Below, one piece after another: positions 9,075-18,755 of a stretch of 64,000 nucleotides of DNA. The position numbers and the translations under genes are program-made. Below the pieces are notes generated by a model. That model worked only from the letters and a program-made list of their open reading frames with translations, did no database searches and was not told the origin of the DNA. Every line of letters starts with the position of its first letter. Within the stretch, counting starts at the first letter, position 1. Source of the DNA: Euglena gracilis. Lineage: Eukaryota; Euglenida; Euglenophyceae; Euglenales. The DNA is taken from contig CP154955.1 in assembly GCA_039621445.1 (NCBI GenBank), positions 26,864,029-26,928,028 on the forward strand, in the 5' to 3' direction.

Positions 9075-10589
9075 TCAGACAGAATATGGTGAGTGGGCGG
9101 AAGACAGGGTGATCTCATCTTTGGAAGAATACAAGCTCCAAACGAGCTGTCTGCTGATTTCTCTGGTTAGTGTGAAGGACAGGCCTTGCCAAATGTCTGC
9201 TTCTGCGGCCCGCCGTTGCCACCCTTCCCGCTGCCCCAGAAGGGCCTTGAGGAGGGTGGCCATCAAAGAGCGCGCTTCTTGTCCCATGCCCCCATAGCAG
9301 TCCATGACGAATGGCATCAACCGCCAGCCCAAGCGTCGGCACGTTGCATCATATTTGGCATGCTTTTCAGCCTCCTGACGTGTTTGCCATTGTGAAAGGC
9401 TTTCTGCACTTCGCAGCGGATGACTTTGCGCAAGGGTGTGGCGGACTGTCACATCCACTGCAACGGGTCCATCACTGTCCAAGCGAGGAATGAAGATATC
9501 CCCAGGCCGTGAACGGTCATCAGCTCGTTGTTCTTTGCGGGCTGTAAATCCTGCCTTCTGTGTTGTGGTTGTCAAAAAATCTTGGACAGCCCCGTGCCGC
9601 CGGGTAATGAAGTTTGATTTGCAGCAAACGAGGTGGTGTCTGAGAAAATCTGATTGTCCAAAGCATTTAGGACAGAGGTTGGGATCGGATTCCATTGGTG
9701 TGAGAGTCATTCCGAGGGACCAACGAAGTGTGCAGCGGAATTCAGCCGTGGGCAACAGGGTGCGGAGTCCTTGAGATGGTGTCAAAGCGGCCCATGCCAT
9801 AGCGTGTGGTTGGCATTGGCTTGCAAAGCGTACAGCATCAGGTCCATTCAATGTGTCCCGAAGTGTTTTCTGGCGGGCAAGCATGCTCTGCTGATTCCAC
9901 CAACGTTGTGAATTGTGTGGAGACTGTGCCTGAGAGATCAAGTTTTTGTCACTGGCCCATTGTGGCAGTGGGGCCATTTGACCCAGTTCATTGAGGGCTG
10001 TCCGTAAACAATCATCAGCGTCTTTGGGAAGGATGTCCATGGCTGCAGGCAAGCCCAAGACAGAGGGAGCTCTTCGACAGAAGTCCACCACTTGAGACAA
10101 TCTGGCAGGCACACGTTGAAATAGTGGATCGGAGATGCCCAGTCCACCGCATCTGATGGCCAGGGAAACTTGCAACCATTCTTCTGGGGTGCAAGGGGAG
10201 CCGACCATGCTACTGAATGTTTCCCGAATAATTCCCGACAATGTCTTGCATGCCGCTGTTGCAGAGGCTATTTTGCAGGCGCGCAAGAGGTCATTCACTT
10301 TGCAAGCAGATAAACAAAAACGAAGCAAGGTGAATTGCACATGCGACTGAGGTAGGTGCTGAAGGACTGTGCAAGAACGTCGGATGTCTTCAATGCGCTT
10401 ATTCCAAACTTCTTCACAGAAGCGGTCATCCTGGGGGTGGTGGACAGGGACCCCCAAAACTTTCAAGCCAGAACCAGCAACAAAGGCGGTCAGTGGAATT
10501 TGGTGTAAGGGGCTGTCCTGTGGCGTGCCAGGGGGAAAATGCAAGGGACACCTTCTGTTGATGTGAACGCTGGTCCCCACAATCGACAT
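9075..10589 (-). CDS. LINE 3 polyprotein, second part: thumb, zinc knuckle, restriction-like endonuclease
   Basis: This frame overlaps the end of the RT frame and carries GLKVLGVPVHHP, LLRFCLSACKVNDLLR, CPKCFGQSDFLRHHLVCC (zinc knuckle) and an RLE segment with SRPGDIFIPRL and VAVDVTVRHTL. Order and motifs match the second part of LINE 2 throughout. A base gain or loss between about 10500 and 10565 separates it from the RT frame; a C-run there is a likely site. The C-terminus is not recognisable beyond the RLE fold. Confidence 0.8.
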   Translation of the reverse strand: MSIVGTSVHINRRCPLHFPPGTPQDSPLHQIPLTAFVAGSGLKVLGVPVHHPQDDRFCEEVWNKRIEDIRRSCTVLQHLPQSHVQFTLLRFCLSACKVNDLLRACKIASATAACKTLSGIIRETFSSMVGSPCTPEEWLQVSLAIRCGGLGISDPLFQRVPARLSQVVDFCRRAPSVLGLPAAMDILPKDADDCLRTALNELGQMAPLPQWASDKNLISQAQSPHNSQRWWNQQSMLARQKTLRDTLNGPDAVRFASQCQPHAMAWAALTPSQGLRTLLPTAEFRCTLRWSLGMTLTPMESDPNLCPKCFGQSDFLRHHLVCCKSNFITRRHGAVQDFLTTTTQKAGFTARKEQRADDRSRPGDIFIPRLDSDGPVAVDVTVRHTLAQSHPLRSAESLSQWQTRQEAEKHAKYDATCRRLGWRLMPFVMDCYGGMGQEARSLMATLLKALLGQREGWQRRAAEADIWQGLSFTLTREISRQLVWSLYSSKDEITLSSAHSPYSV

Positions 10590-12580
10590 TTTGCAGGGTT
10601 CACGGCCAATCCAAGCGCGGCTGCCTCGCGGATCAAAAAGGCAAGGGCGTTGTGCAACTGGGCTGGCGATCCCAGCAGGTGGGCGTCATCCAGGTACCAT
10701 CCCTGCCATTCCACCAAAGGTGAGAGGCCCTCGCAAAGGTCTTGCACACCCCAGGCGAAAGCTGCAGGTCCGCACGGGTCGCCTTGTTGAGCTCTTCCCT
10801 CGGAAGGCAGACAGTGGTTTCCACAATACAGCTTGCTGTGTTGGGCATAGCAGGAATCCAGCCAAGGGCATACTTCTGGGCAGCGTCTACGGATGGAGTG
10901 CAGGATTTTTTCCCGTGACAAGGAGTTGAAGGCATTCCTGAAATCCACTTGAAGCAGCCCCCAGCGATTGTCTCTGTCCGAGTGCAGAGTGTCCACCATC
11001 TGTTGGATTCCCATTGCAATCAGTGGACATGCATTCGGCACACCGACGCCACATTGTGGAGGACTCAGTTCTTTCAAAGCGTGTACCACTGTGGGATGAC
11101 GCATGAGGCATTTGCCAACCAATCGGCGGAGGGTTTCACCTGCTGCGATGGGGCGAGTGTCTTCATCACACACCGTGTGCTCCACAAGGTTTCCAAAAGC
11201 ATCCTCTTCCATTGCTGTTTGTTTGTTCTGTTTTCGCAATGGTGTCAACCTGGCGGAAGAAAGAATTGGGGCCATGCCGGGGTGAACACCGTTTGTAATT
11301 GCCCGACAGATGAAGGTATCAAGCACTTCGAGGAGGTCATCGCCACAAGCACCTGGGTAGTCTCCAACCATGGCCTTGAGATGGTCAGGTCTAAGGCCAG
11401 AAGGTCCCGGTGCGGATTCCTTTGGGAACCCGAATATGGCTTTGCGCAGATTTTGCAATCGCTCTTTTGTGCTTTCCGGGTCCGAAGGAAAGGTGATCGT
11501 TTGGGGAGAGTCGGACACTGGGATGCGCGGTGGAGGCTCTGGTGGGTGAAGGTCACGCAGCCTTTGAATCACTTTTGGGTCATTGCTGTTCTGAACACCC
11601 TCAGAGGTCAGCTCACGGCAGGCTTTTGAGATAGCCCCGTGGCCAACAAGGTTTTCAATGCGGGAGAGGAACCGTTCTTCAGTTGCTTTGGCCGCCAGTG
11701 CTGTTTTTTGCCTTGTCTGTCTGCCTTGTGGTTTTTGTGGGAGACTGGAGTCCAACCAAGAATCAAATACAGGACGGGTGAGATACAGGCGAGCCCGTTC
11801 TGCAATCTTTCTCCCCACCATCGCCCAGTTCGATCGCCCGCCACGTTGCAAAGGACAAAGCACCGCTTTGGGGAAGGCCCACAAGGCGTGCAGGGTTTCC
11901 CAGCCGGGTTCCCTGTTGAAATGCTTCATCAGTTGCAGGTAGGTTTGATTGACATTGAGGAGGGCTCCACGCGGCAGGTAGACAAGGGTGCCTCGATCAT
12001 CAAAAGAAATTTCCTCGAATGTGGGATGAAGGGATGGTGGGCATGGAGCAGAGAATGGCGTAACCCCAGCAATGTGATTTTGGCCGATGGGGCTTGGTGG
12101 GGGTCGAGCCGGGGCAGGTGACGGTGCTGCTGCGGCTGTTGCCACCGAGGATGAAGAGCTGGCACCCAAAGGGGGGTTGGAGAAGTTCAGGAAAGGCGCC
12201 GCCTGATTTGCTTGCATCCACATGGCTCCAACATCTGACGGGGGGAAGGGTCCTGGTCCTTGTGTGCCAATTGGGTTCGCCATGATGACCGTGGAGCACA
12301 TTGAGGGGAGGCCTTGTTGGCCAAAGAACAACGGACCTGGCAGATTTGGGAACCAAGAACCCCTTTCCAAAGGTGGCACTGCGGGTGGTGGTGGTGCGGT
12401 CGGGGGGAAAGAAGTTTGTGATGCTGGCGCCATGTCAACGTCCTCACCCGACACTGACGGGGGCTCTGCGGGCGGTGGAGCAGTTGGAGCGATGGAGTTT
12501 TGTGATGCTGGCGCCATGTCAATATCGTCAACCGACACAAATGGTGGGTCTGCAGGAGGTCCGGGGTTACTTTCAATGTC
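10490..12580 (-). CDS. LINE 3 polyprotein, first part: 2A-like motif and reverse transcriptase
   Basis: The first ATG of the frame is at 12536-12538, but the frame is open further up and includes GRSLLTCGDIESNPGP, the 2A-like motif. After it come two near-copies of a Pro-rich block (DIDMAPASQ... and DVDMAPASQ...), a Pro/Ala-rich linker and RT. RT motifs: APGPSGLRPDHLKAM, LSSARLTPLRKQ, LQVDFRNAFN, AQQGDPCGPAAFAWG and WYLDDAHLLG, all intact. It ends soon after NPAKCRLWGP, where the downstream frame takes over. No zinc finger like those of LINE 1/2 is visible. Role as for LINE 2. Confidence 0.8.
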   Translation of the reverse strand, partial: DIESNPGPPADPPFVSVDDIDMAPASQNSIAPTAPPPAEPPSVSGEDVDMAPASQTSFPPTAPPPPAVPPLERGSWFPNLPGPLFFGQQGLPSMCSTVIMANPIGTQGPGPFPPSDVGAMWMQANQAAPFLNFSNPPLGASSSSSVATAAAAPSPAPARPPPSPIGQNHIAGVTPFSAPCPPSLHPTFEEISFDDRGTLVYLPRGALLNVNQTYLQLMKHFNREPGWETLHALWAFPKAVLCPLQRGGRSNWAMVGRKIAERARLYLTRPVFDSWLDSSLPQKPQGRQTRQKTALAAKATEERFLSRIENLVGHGAISKACRELTSEGVQNSNDPKVIQRLRDLHPPEPPPRIPVSDSPQTITFPSDPESTKERLQNLRKAIFGFPKESAPGPSGLRPDHLKAMVGDYPGACGDDLLEVLDTFICRAITNGVHPGMAPILSSARLTPLRKQNKQTAMEEDAFGNLVEHTVCDEDTRPIAAGETLRRLVGKCLMRHPTVVHALKELSPPQCGVGVPNACPLIAMGIQQMVDTLHSDRDNRWGLLQVDFRNAFNSLSREKILHSIRRRCPEVCPWLDSCYAQHSKLYCGNHCLPSEGRAQQGDPCGPAAFAWGVQDLCEGLSPLVEWQGWYLDDAHLLGSPAQLHNALAFLIREAAALGLAVNPAKCRLWGPAFTSTEGVPCIFPLARHRTAPYTKFH
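12557..12580 (-). other. 2A-like motif in LINE 3
   Basis: The codons read DIESNPGP after LLTCG, almost identical to LINE 1, in frame with the LINE 3 RT. An in-frame stop lies about 25 codons upstream, and the long upstream frame ends at 12589 in another phase, which suggests a small indel between the two. Confidence 0.75.
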
Positions 12581-12588
12581 CCCGCAGG

Positions 12589-13635
12589 TCAGTAAAGACC
12601 GACCTCGGCCCGCCCCCCCGAAGCTGCCAGGGTGGGCTGTGTGCTGTCATTTTCAGGAGTGTAAGGCGCAAGCACTTTCCTTTGTTTGGCCGACGTTTGG
12701 TGGTTTTTTCCGGTCAGCGGAGAGGGAACTTGGGGGTTGACAATTTCACTTTTCCGAGGTGGGAAGGCGGCGAGGAAGCAGAATCTGGCAGAACTGGCTG
12801 GCTGGGGGGCCACTGTTGCATACCAAAAGGTGGATGTGCTGTCTGGCTGGGGGGCCACTGCAAATCGCTGGTGCAGACTGGTGTCAGTGGGGTCTCCAAA
12901 AAAGGAGGCAATATTTTTTGCAGTGATTGGCTGGTGGGTGGGTGGGTGGGTGGGTGCTGCAGTGCTGGGCTTGACAGGCGACATCAGAAAGCCTTGCAGG
13001 TGAGATGAGTGTGTGACAGTTGAAAAGGTGTCACAGGGGGGCCTTTGCAGGCCCAGGGAATTTGCACACAGGGGTAAAATGGTGTAAATGGGAGGTTGGG
13101 GTGGCAAAATGTTTTTGGATGTCCAGTCAAAAATGCTACAAAATGTGTCACGGCTTTTGGTGTAACATGTATTGTGAAAACTCAGGGTTTGCCATTTCAG
13201 TTGGACAAAAGATTGGGATGCAATGCAGAAAACAGAAGAGAACACATTGGAGCTGAAAGTAGCACTTAATGGTTGGCAGATGGGGGGCCTTTGCAGGCCC
13301 AATGGGGGGGGCCTTTGCAGGCCCAAAAACTGGGGGGGCCTTTGCAGGCCCAAAAACTGGGGGGGCCTTTGCAGGCCCAAAAACTGGGGGGGCCTTTGCA
13401 GGCCCAAAAACTGGGGGGGCCTTTGCAGGCCCAAAAGCTGGGGGGGCCTTTGCAGGCCCAAAAACTGGGGGGGCCTTTGCAGGCCCAAAAACTGGGGGGG
13501 CCTTTGCAGGCCCTGTAGCAGGGGGGGCCTTTTCAGGCCCAGGGCCTTTTCAGGCCAGTGGCGGTGTTGAGGGGGCCTTTTCAGGCCCAATGCAGCCCAC
13601 AGCAGCATGGTGAAGTTCTGCAGCAGCAAGACCAA
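12589..13635 (-). CDS. LINE 3 upstream frame with 9-residue repeats
   Basis: A 348-codon minus-strand frame ending next to the 2A-like motif. Residues about 30-105 are tandem LQRPPQFLG-type units encoded by the 27-bp repeat. The rest is Ser/Thr/Pro-rich without a known domain. Its position suggests it is the product released upstream of the 2A site, but LINE 1 and LINE 2 have no obvious counterpart in sequence. It may also be just an open repeat; a C-run near 12605 is a plausible frameshift point. Confidence 0.4.
   Translation of the reverse strand: MVLLLQNFTMLLWAALGLKRPPQHRHWPEKALGLKRPPLLQGLQRPPQFLGLQRPPQFLGLQRPPQLLGLQRPPQFLGLQRPPQFLGLQRPPQFLGLQRPPQFLGLQRPPPLGLQRPPICQPLSATFSSNVFSSVFCIASQSFVQLKWQTLSFHNTCYTKSRDTFCSIFDWTSKNILPPQPPIYTILPLCANSLGLQRPPCDTFSTVTHSSHLQGFLMSPVKPSTAAPTHPPTHQPITAKNIASFFGDPTDTSLHQRFAVAPQPDSTSTFWYATVAPQPASSARFCFLAAFPPRKSEIVNPQVPSPLTGKNHQTSAKQRKVLAPYTPENDSTQPTLAASGGRAEVGLY
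13281..13612. repeat. 27-bp tandem repeat with palindromic core
   Basis: Units of 27 bp contain GGCCTTTGCAGGCC followed by CAAAAACTGGGGG, about ten copies, the last ones degenerate (GGCCTTTTCAGGCC). GGCCT and AGGCC are complementary, so every unit can form a small hairpin. A single unit also occurs at 13037-13058. The period is a multiple of three, giving repeated peptides in all frames. Confidence 0.9.
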
Positions 13636-13721
13636 TAAGGGCTGAGGAGCCCAAGGACTTGAGTTCTTGTATGTCTTGTCTTGAGCTTGTACCTTTGACT
13701 TCTGTACTTGTATTTGACTTC

Positions 13722-13797
13722 AACTTCTGCCTGCACCAGCAGGACTTCTTCTGCCTGCACCAGCAGGACTTCTTCTGCCTGCACCAGCAGGACTTGT
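13722..13797. repeat. 24-bp tandem repeat, three copies
   Basis: CTGCCTGCACCAGCAGGACT starts at 13727, 13751 and 13775. The block sits in AT-richer sequence (13640-13920) that otherwise shows no gene. Confidence 0.85.
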
Positions 13798-13921
13798 GAG
13801 TAACTTTCGACGACAGTTGAACTCTTGTCTTGAATATTTGTACTTGTACATAATAATATTTGTACAAATACTTCGCATATATATACTTGATATTACAAAT
13901 ACTTCGCGAACAGTTACGCGA

Positions 13922-14365
13922 CTACACGCGAGGTCTCCCGATGACGCGCATCGCCACAATTGCTGGCCCCGAGGGAGAACCAAACGCACCCCAGACACAA
14001 AACCGAACATTACGCACATATTTTTGGTTGATTTTATCGTAACTGGTTGCAAGTGTGATTAAAACACGGTGGTGGGACGAATTGAATCCTCCCACCAGCG
14101 GCAAAGCCAACTTGTTTTGATCAGGCCATCTATAGCCACTTGCTAACTTCGTTTGCACTTCACCCCACTGGCACGTCTCTATCTTTTGGGTCGACGCCCC
14201 CGGAACAGCCAGAATCCCGATAGTGTCCCATACCCCTTTGTCCTTCGCCTTGCTTTGCTTTAACCCCCGTATCTCAAACTGGGGGAGTTCACTTTCCACT
14301 TTGAAAAAGCCAGCCCAGTCACTTTTCAAAATAGGATCAACGTAACTGCGGTGTAACCGTGGCAA
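13922..14365 (-). CDS. hypothetical protein, 147 codons
   Basis: An open minus-strand frame starting MPRLHRSYVDPILKSDW in sequence free of tandem repeats. Composition is protein-like (mixed charged, Trp and aromatic residues), unlike the repeat-driven frames nearby. I do not recognise a domain, signal peptide or membrane segment. It could be an exon or a transposon fragment. Nothing in the flanks supports transcription. Confidence 0.25.
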   Translation of the reverse strand: MPRLHRSYVDPILKSDWAGFFKVESELPQFEIRGLKQSKAKDKGVWDTIGILAVPGASTQKIETCQWGEVQTKLASGYRWPDQNKLALPLVGGFNSSHHRVLITLATSYDKINQKYVRNVRFCVWGAFGSPSGPAIVAMRVIGRPRV

Positions 14366-14531
14366 AGCCGTGGTGTAACCGCAGTGAGAACAAGAACAAC
14401 GCTGTCCTCAAAAATGCCAATTTTAAGGCTTATTCCTTGGGTTAAAAGCTAATTCATGCAGATGCTTTGGTCATTTTTTTTCTTCAAAAATGTGGAAAAA
14501 TCACTTTTTCAGTGATTTTCGGGTTGAGACG

Positions 14532-14953
14532 GGTACTTGTCTGTTATCGCACGACATACCCCCTTATTTTTGGTCTTATGGGGTTGTTTTAAGAAGTAGG
14601 GTTAGGTGCACAGGCCATGTTGCGCTACATGGGCACGTTGCGCTACATGGCCATGTAGCGCAACGTGGCCATGTAGCGCAACGTGGCCATGTAGCGCAAC
14701 ATAGCATTTGCGCACCTAACCCTACTCCTTCAAATAACCCCATAATGCGCAACATGGCCATGTTGCAATGCGCAACATGGCCATGTTGCGCAACTTTGGC
14801 CATGTAGCGCAACATGGCCATGTAGCACAACGTGGCCATGTAGCACAACATGGCATGTGCTCACCTAACCCTACTCCTTCAATAACCCCATAATAACCCA
14901 AAAAAGGGCGTCCCAGAAGGGGGGGGTGCGTCGTGCGATAACAGACAAGTACC
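14532..14953. mobile_element. foldback element with 24-bp terminal inverted repeats
   Basis: GGTACTTGTCTGTTATCGCA at 14532 and its exact complement ending at 14953 form perfect 24-bp arms (14532-14555 and 14930-14953). Nested inside are further inverted copies of TAGGGTTAGGTGCAC / GCACCTAACCCTA and many copies of CATGTAGCGCAACGTGGC in both orientations. About 420 bp, non-coding; frames here translate the repeats only. No clear target duplication. Confidence 0.8.
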
Positions 14954-16642
14954 GCTTTTTGAGCGCCCAGTCTCCGGGGGTGTTTCCCCCGCGACCCCCC
15001 TGCGACCCCCCCCCGCGACCCCCCCGCGACCCCACCCTGAGCCTGATTCGGGGTTCCAAAAAGTACAAAAAAAATAGCATTAATTAGGAATTTGCCACCC
15101 AATTAGGAATCAAAAACACAAAAAATTGGTCCCAAATTCCTAATTGGACCTATTTTCGGACCCAAATGGCACGCAAATTCCTAATTGGGATCTAAAATTA
15201 GAGGGTAGGACAACGTCACACAAGTCACATATGACCTGCCGCGAAACCCATTTCCCCCCCCCCCCCCCGCGCCCCCCCCCCCCCCGCGACCCCCCCGCGA
15301 CCCCAACACCCCCTCCCGTGTCCATTCACTTGACCTCAGATATGTTTGCACTTTCTGTCAATTTGTTTGTTTGCATCAAACCACAGAAAATGTTTGCATC
15401 TCTCCCCAGTTTGTTTGCATTCATCACAAAAATATCCGCACAGTATTCCAAAAATATTTGGGGGTGTTCACCCCGTGACCCCCCCTCCCCGTGACCCCCC
15501 GTGACCCCTCCGTGACCCGAACGAAGACCCTTTGCATCTTTTCAGAGGGGGAGCACGCCGTCGGCCAGCCGTCGGCCAGCCGTGTGATTCACAGGAAAAT
15601 GACCCGAGCCACAGCCTTGTAATGCAGAAACAATTTCGCCGCCAATCTCCCTTCATGTTCATCGTTGGTGGAGGCTGCATTTTTGCCCATTTGAAGTCAT
15701 TTTTCGTCAATTTTTGTCAATTTTGCCATTTTTGGACTTTTTTTGACCAATTTTGACCATTTCAGCCTTTTTTTTGGGTCATTCTACAGTCATTGTGAAG
15801 GGTTATTTGCCTACATATTATTCGAATGACTAAAAAATGCTCAGCTGGTGTCCCACTGGCAAAATTACCTAATAATGGACGAAGGTACCTAATAATGGAC
15901 AAAAAAAGGCTCAAATATTGTGGGAAATGGTTTCAAGTGACCCAAAATTGTAGCCCCTCTTGTAGAATTTGAAAGATAATTCAAAACGCACATCCAAAAT
16001 TAAGATTTTGCACCCAACATGAAGCATTTGCAGACCAAATTTTGGCATTAGGTGCTGAAACTAAGCAATTTTCACCCCGAAATATGCCACTCATGCCAAC
16101 CAAAATTGTGCATTTTCCACATGAAAACGGGATTTTACACAAAATTAGGCATTTGCCACTCAAAATTAGGAATTTACACATGAATTAGGAATTTCCTCCT
16201 CAAAATTAGGAATTTGCCACTCAAAATTCGGAACTGGCACGCCAAATTAGGCATTTGCCACCCATATGAGATAGACAACCCGACCCGGCTTCCGTCACGC
16301 CGTCGGCCAGCCGTCGGCCAGCCGTGTGCTCCCCCAGAATATATTTGCATTTGGATCTGATGTTTTTTTGTATTAATGCTGGAATGGATCTTTTTGATGC
16401 AGTGTGAGGCTGTTTTTTTCATTGAGAAGAAATGAAATTTTTTTCTGAACAAGGAAAACCTTTGGGGGGCAGTGCAAAGATTTGGCCGCCATGGGCGAAT
16501 GCATTTGAAGGCCATGGGCAAAAATTTTGACAGACCCCTCTGACATGCAACTTCTGTGATTTCAGTAAAAGAAAAAATTGGCCAAAAAATTTTGCGCCAT
16601 TGGCGCTATTGATAAAAAAACATATTTTTTTCCTCTGCCGAG
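14954..16642. repeat. non-coding stretch with short dispersed repeats
   Basis: No gene seen. It holds C-runs with CGACCCCCC units (14990-15060, 15255-15320, 15460-15520), many scattered copies of AATTAGGAATTTGCCAC-like words (15080-15200 and 16140-16265), and two copies of CGTCGGCCAGCCGTCGGCCA (near 15558 and 16301). Confidence 0.6.
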
Positions 16643-16738
16643 AACTGTGTCCCAGACGCTGGTGCCTGGGACGCCGGTTCAGGTGTCAGCCTGAACCGGC
16701 GTCCCAGGCACCGGCTTCATGCCCGAACCGACACAGTT
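16643..16738. repeat. GCCGGTTC-type hairpin 1
   Basis: Outer words AACTGTGTC and ACACAGTT frame an inner perfect inverted repeat with arms 16662-16683 and 16690-16711 (6-nt loop), containing ACGCCGGTTCAGG and its complement. It belongs to the same family as the hairpins near 17.6, 18.7 and 24.1 kb. Confidence 0.8.
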
Positions 16739-17602
16739 TTTGAAACCATCATTTCTCGGGGGCTCCGGCTTCACGCCCGAACCGGCCGCTGAGGAATCAC
16801 GGCCAATCTCGCCCCAAATCCCCATGTTCGGGGCAGTTTTGGGCGACTTTGGCCCAAATGGGCCGCCAGTCAAAATTGGCAGATTCCACACTTCTGAAGC
16901 CATGTTTCTTGAATAGCATCGTGAATTTTTCTGTGGCCAGCAAGTGGGGGGGGGGAGCATGGTAATGCTCGTCATGCAATGTGGCCAGGGATTTGCCAAA
17001 AAAAAAACATGGACACTACCTTTTTTCTTTTTCTTGTCCAGTTTTTCCTGTCCACATTATTCTCATTGTTTCCATATGGCTTCTTACTGTTTGGAAATGA
17101 AAAATATTGTGAAACAGGCCTTCTTTTCAGAATTGGTGTGGCATTGTCTTAGATCGCGCTAAGAGGCATGATCAAAAATCAATGGCTCCCAAAAAATGGC
17201 CACTTTTTTGAGGCGTCAGTGTGGAGCCAAGGCTCCGCGCGACGTTTTTTTCACGGCTCAACCAGGGTCGGTGCTGTGCGCTGGCTCGGTGTTCCCGCCG
17301 CGCATGGGTTTGCGGCAGTGCCACCGCGGCCCTGGTTTTTGAGTGCGGGTCCCAACGCTGCCCAATGTCAATTTCCGTAGGGGGGGGTAAAACACACTTT
17401 CCTCCCCCCCCCCCTGAATTTTGTTCCAAAAGACTTTTTGGAGTGCCAAACCCCCCCTATTTTGAAATTGACCTGGGCCTCACAGAGGCCGAGGCCAACG
17501 AGCCAAAGTTACAAGGGTGGGCGTCAAAGTTGATGTGCGTGTCCATTCTCTCCTTGGGTGTCAACAGGTGAATCCAAGTTGCCACATTGCTTCTGATACG
17601 AA
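16739..17602. other. no gene seen
   Basis: Unique-looking and low-complexity sequence between two hairpins. The segment GGGGCTC(C/T)GGCTTCACGCCCG following each hairpin is shared (16760 and 17740). G- and C-runs occur at 16945-16955 and 17380-17415. Confidence 0.5.
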
Positions 17603-17724
17603 AACTGTGTCCAGAACGCCGGTTCGGGCGTGAAGCCGTGTTCCAGAACGCCGGTTCGGGCTGCCGCCCGAACCGGCGTTCTGGAACACGGCTTCACGCC
17701 CGAACCGGCGTTCTGGACACAGTT
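17603..17724. repeat. GCCGGTTC-type hairpin 2, perfect 59-bp arms
   Basis: Arms 17603-17661 and 17666-17724 are exactly complementary with a 4-nt loop. Each arm contains two copies of CCAGAACGCCGGTTCGGGC, so the arm is itself a tandem of a smaller unit. Starts AACTGTGTCC like hairpin 1. Confidence 0.9.
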
Positions 17725-17924
17725 GTTGAAGCCGTGGATTAGGGGCTCTGGCTTCACGCCCGAACCGGCGTTCAAGGAATCCAGGCCAATTTCGCCCTAA
17801 ATACCCAGTTTCTGAACATTTTTGGGCATTTTTGGGATCCTTTGGGCTCATGGCCATGTCGATCGGCCGATTGAAGTTTTCATCCGTCTGATGCCAGGTT
17901 ACCCATCAATCGAAAGGTTTTTTT

Positions 17925-18395
17925 TTCAGAATTACAATTTGGAAAAAAATTTTGGTTGGACCACCCCTAGGTTTTTTCAGAATCACGGTTGGGAAATTTT
18001 GGCTGGACCCCCCCCAGATTTTTTCAGATTTGCAATGCCGAATTTTCGGTTGGACCCCGCTGGTTTTTTTTTTTCCAGAATTATGGTTGGGATTTGATCT
18101 CCCCTTTTTCAGAATTCTGGTTCAGAGATTTTGGCTGGGTTTCTTCACAAACACGGTTGAAAAAAAAAATTGGCTGGAGCCCCCCCTAGGGTTTTTCAGA
18201 AGTACGGTTGGGAAATTTTGGCTGGACCCCCCGGGAATTTTTCAAAATTGTTGGGAAATGTTAATGACAGTTGGGAAATTTTGGCCCCCCTGGGTGTTTT
18301 CAAAATTGGTTGGACCCTCCCCTGGGTTTTTCAGAATTATGGTCAGGAAATTTTAGCTGGACCCCTTGGGTTTTTTCAGAATTACGATTTTTGGA
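17925..18395. repeat. degenerate 40-55-bp tandem repeat
   Basis: About ten units follow the pattern GGTTGGGAAATTTTGGCTGG, then a C-run, then TTTTTCAGAATTACGG. Units vary in length and sequence, so the array is old. No gene seen. Confidence 0.75.
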
Positions 18396-18679
18396 CCCTT
18401 TTCGCAAATTCCAAAATCCACTGTTCACCTGCCATGTTGCCCTTGATCAATAACCCTTCTCAAGGGTTTTAGTTGGCCTTAGATTTCAGCCCTGCTGCAT
18501 GGTATTCTATTTCAGAAAATCCCCAGATTTGGCCAAATGGAAATTGTTGCACAAAATACCCCAATTTCTGGCCAAATACCCCCCAAAAAGTGCTCAGATA
18601 TGATTGCCTCATGTCTACAAACCATTTTGGACACTTTTTGGCACTTTTCATTTTCGGTCCCCAGGACGCCGTTTTCCCG

Positions 18680-18755
18680 CCCGAACCGGCGTTCTGGACA
18701 CCGGTTCGGCGCAGAAATTTCTGCGCCGAACCGGCGTCCAGAACGCCGGTTCGGG
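18680..18755. repeat. GCCGGTTC-type hairpin 3
   Basis: Arms 18680-18717 and 18718-18755 have one mismatch and no loop, so this is a nearly perfect 76-bp palindrome centred on GAAATTTC. Followed by GTGAAGCCAGAGCCCC, as after hairpins 1 and 2. Confidence 0.9.

Larger units (their letters stand above)
9075..13635 (-). mobile_element. LINE 3: RLE-type non-LTR retrotransposon with upstream repeat-coding frame
   Basis: A minus-strand unit consisting of an upstream frame with 9-residue repeats (13635-12589), a 2A-like motif (12557-12580), an RT frame (from 12538) and a zinc knuckle/RLE frame ending at 9075. Frames are offset near 12600 and near 10550, so the copy is probably dead. It is clearly diverged from LINE 1 and LINE 2 in its N-terminal region, where no C2H2 finger is evident. 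Confidence 0.75.

Noticed and set aside
1-12580. Programmed frameshift between RT and endonuclease in the LINEs
   Set aside because: The break lies at different places in each copy and goes in different directions; LINE 1 even returns to its original frame.
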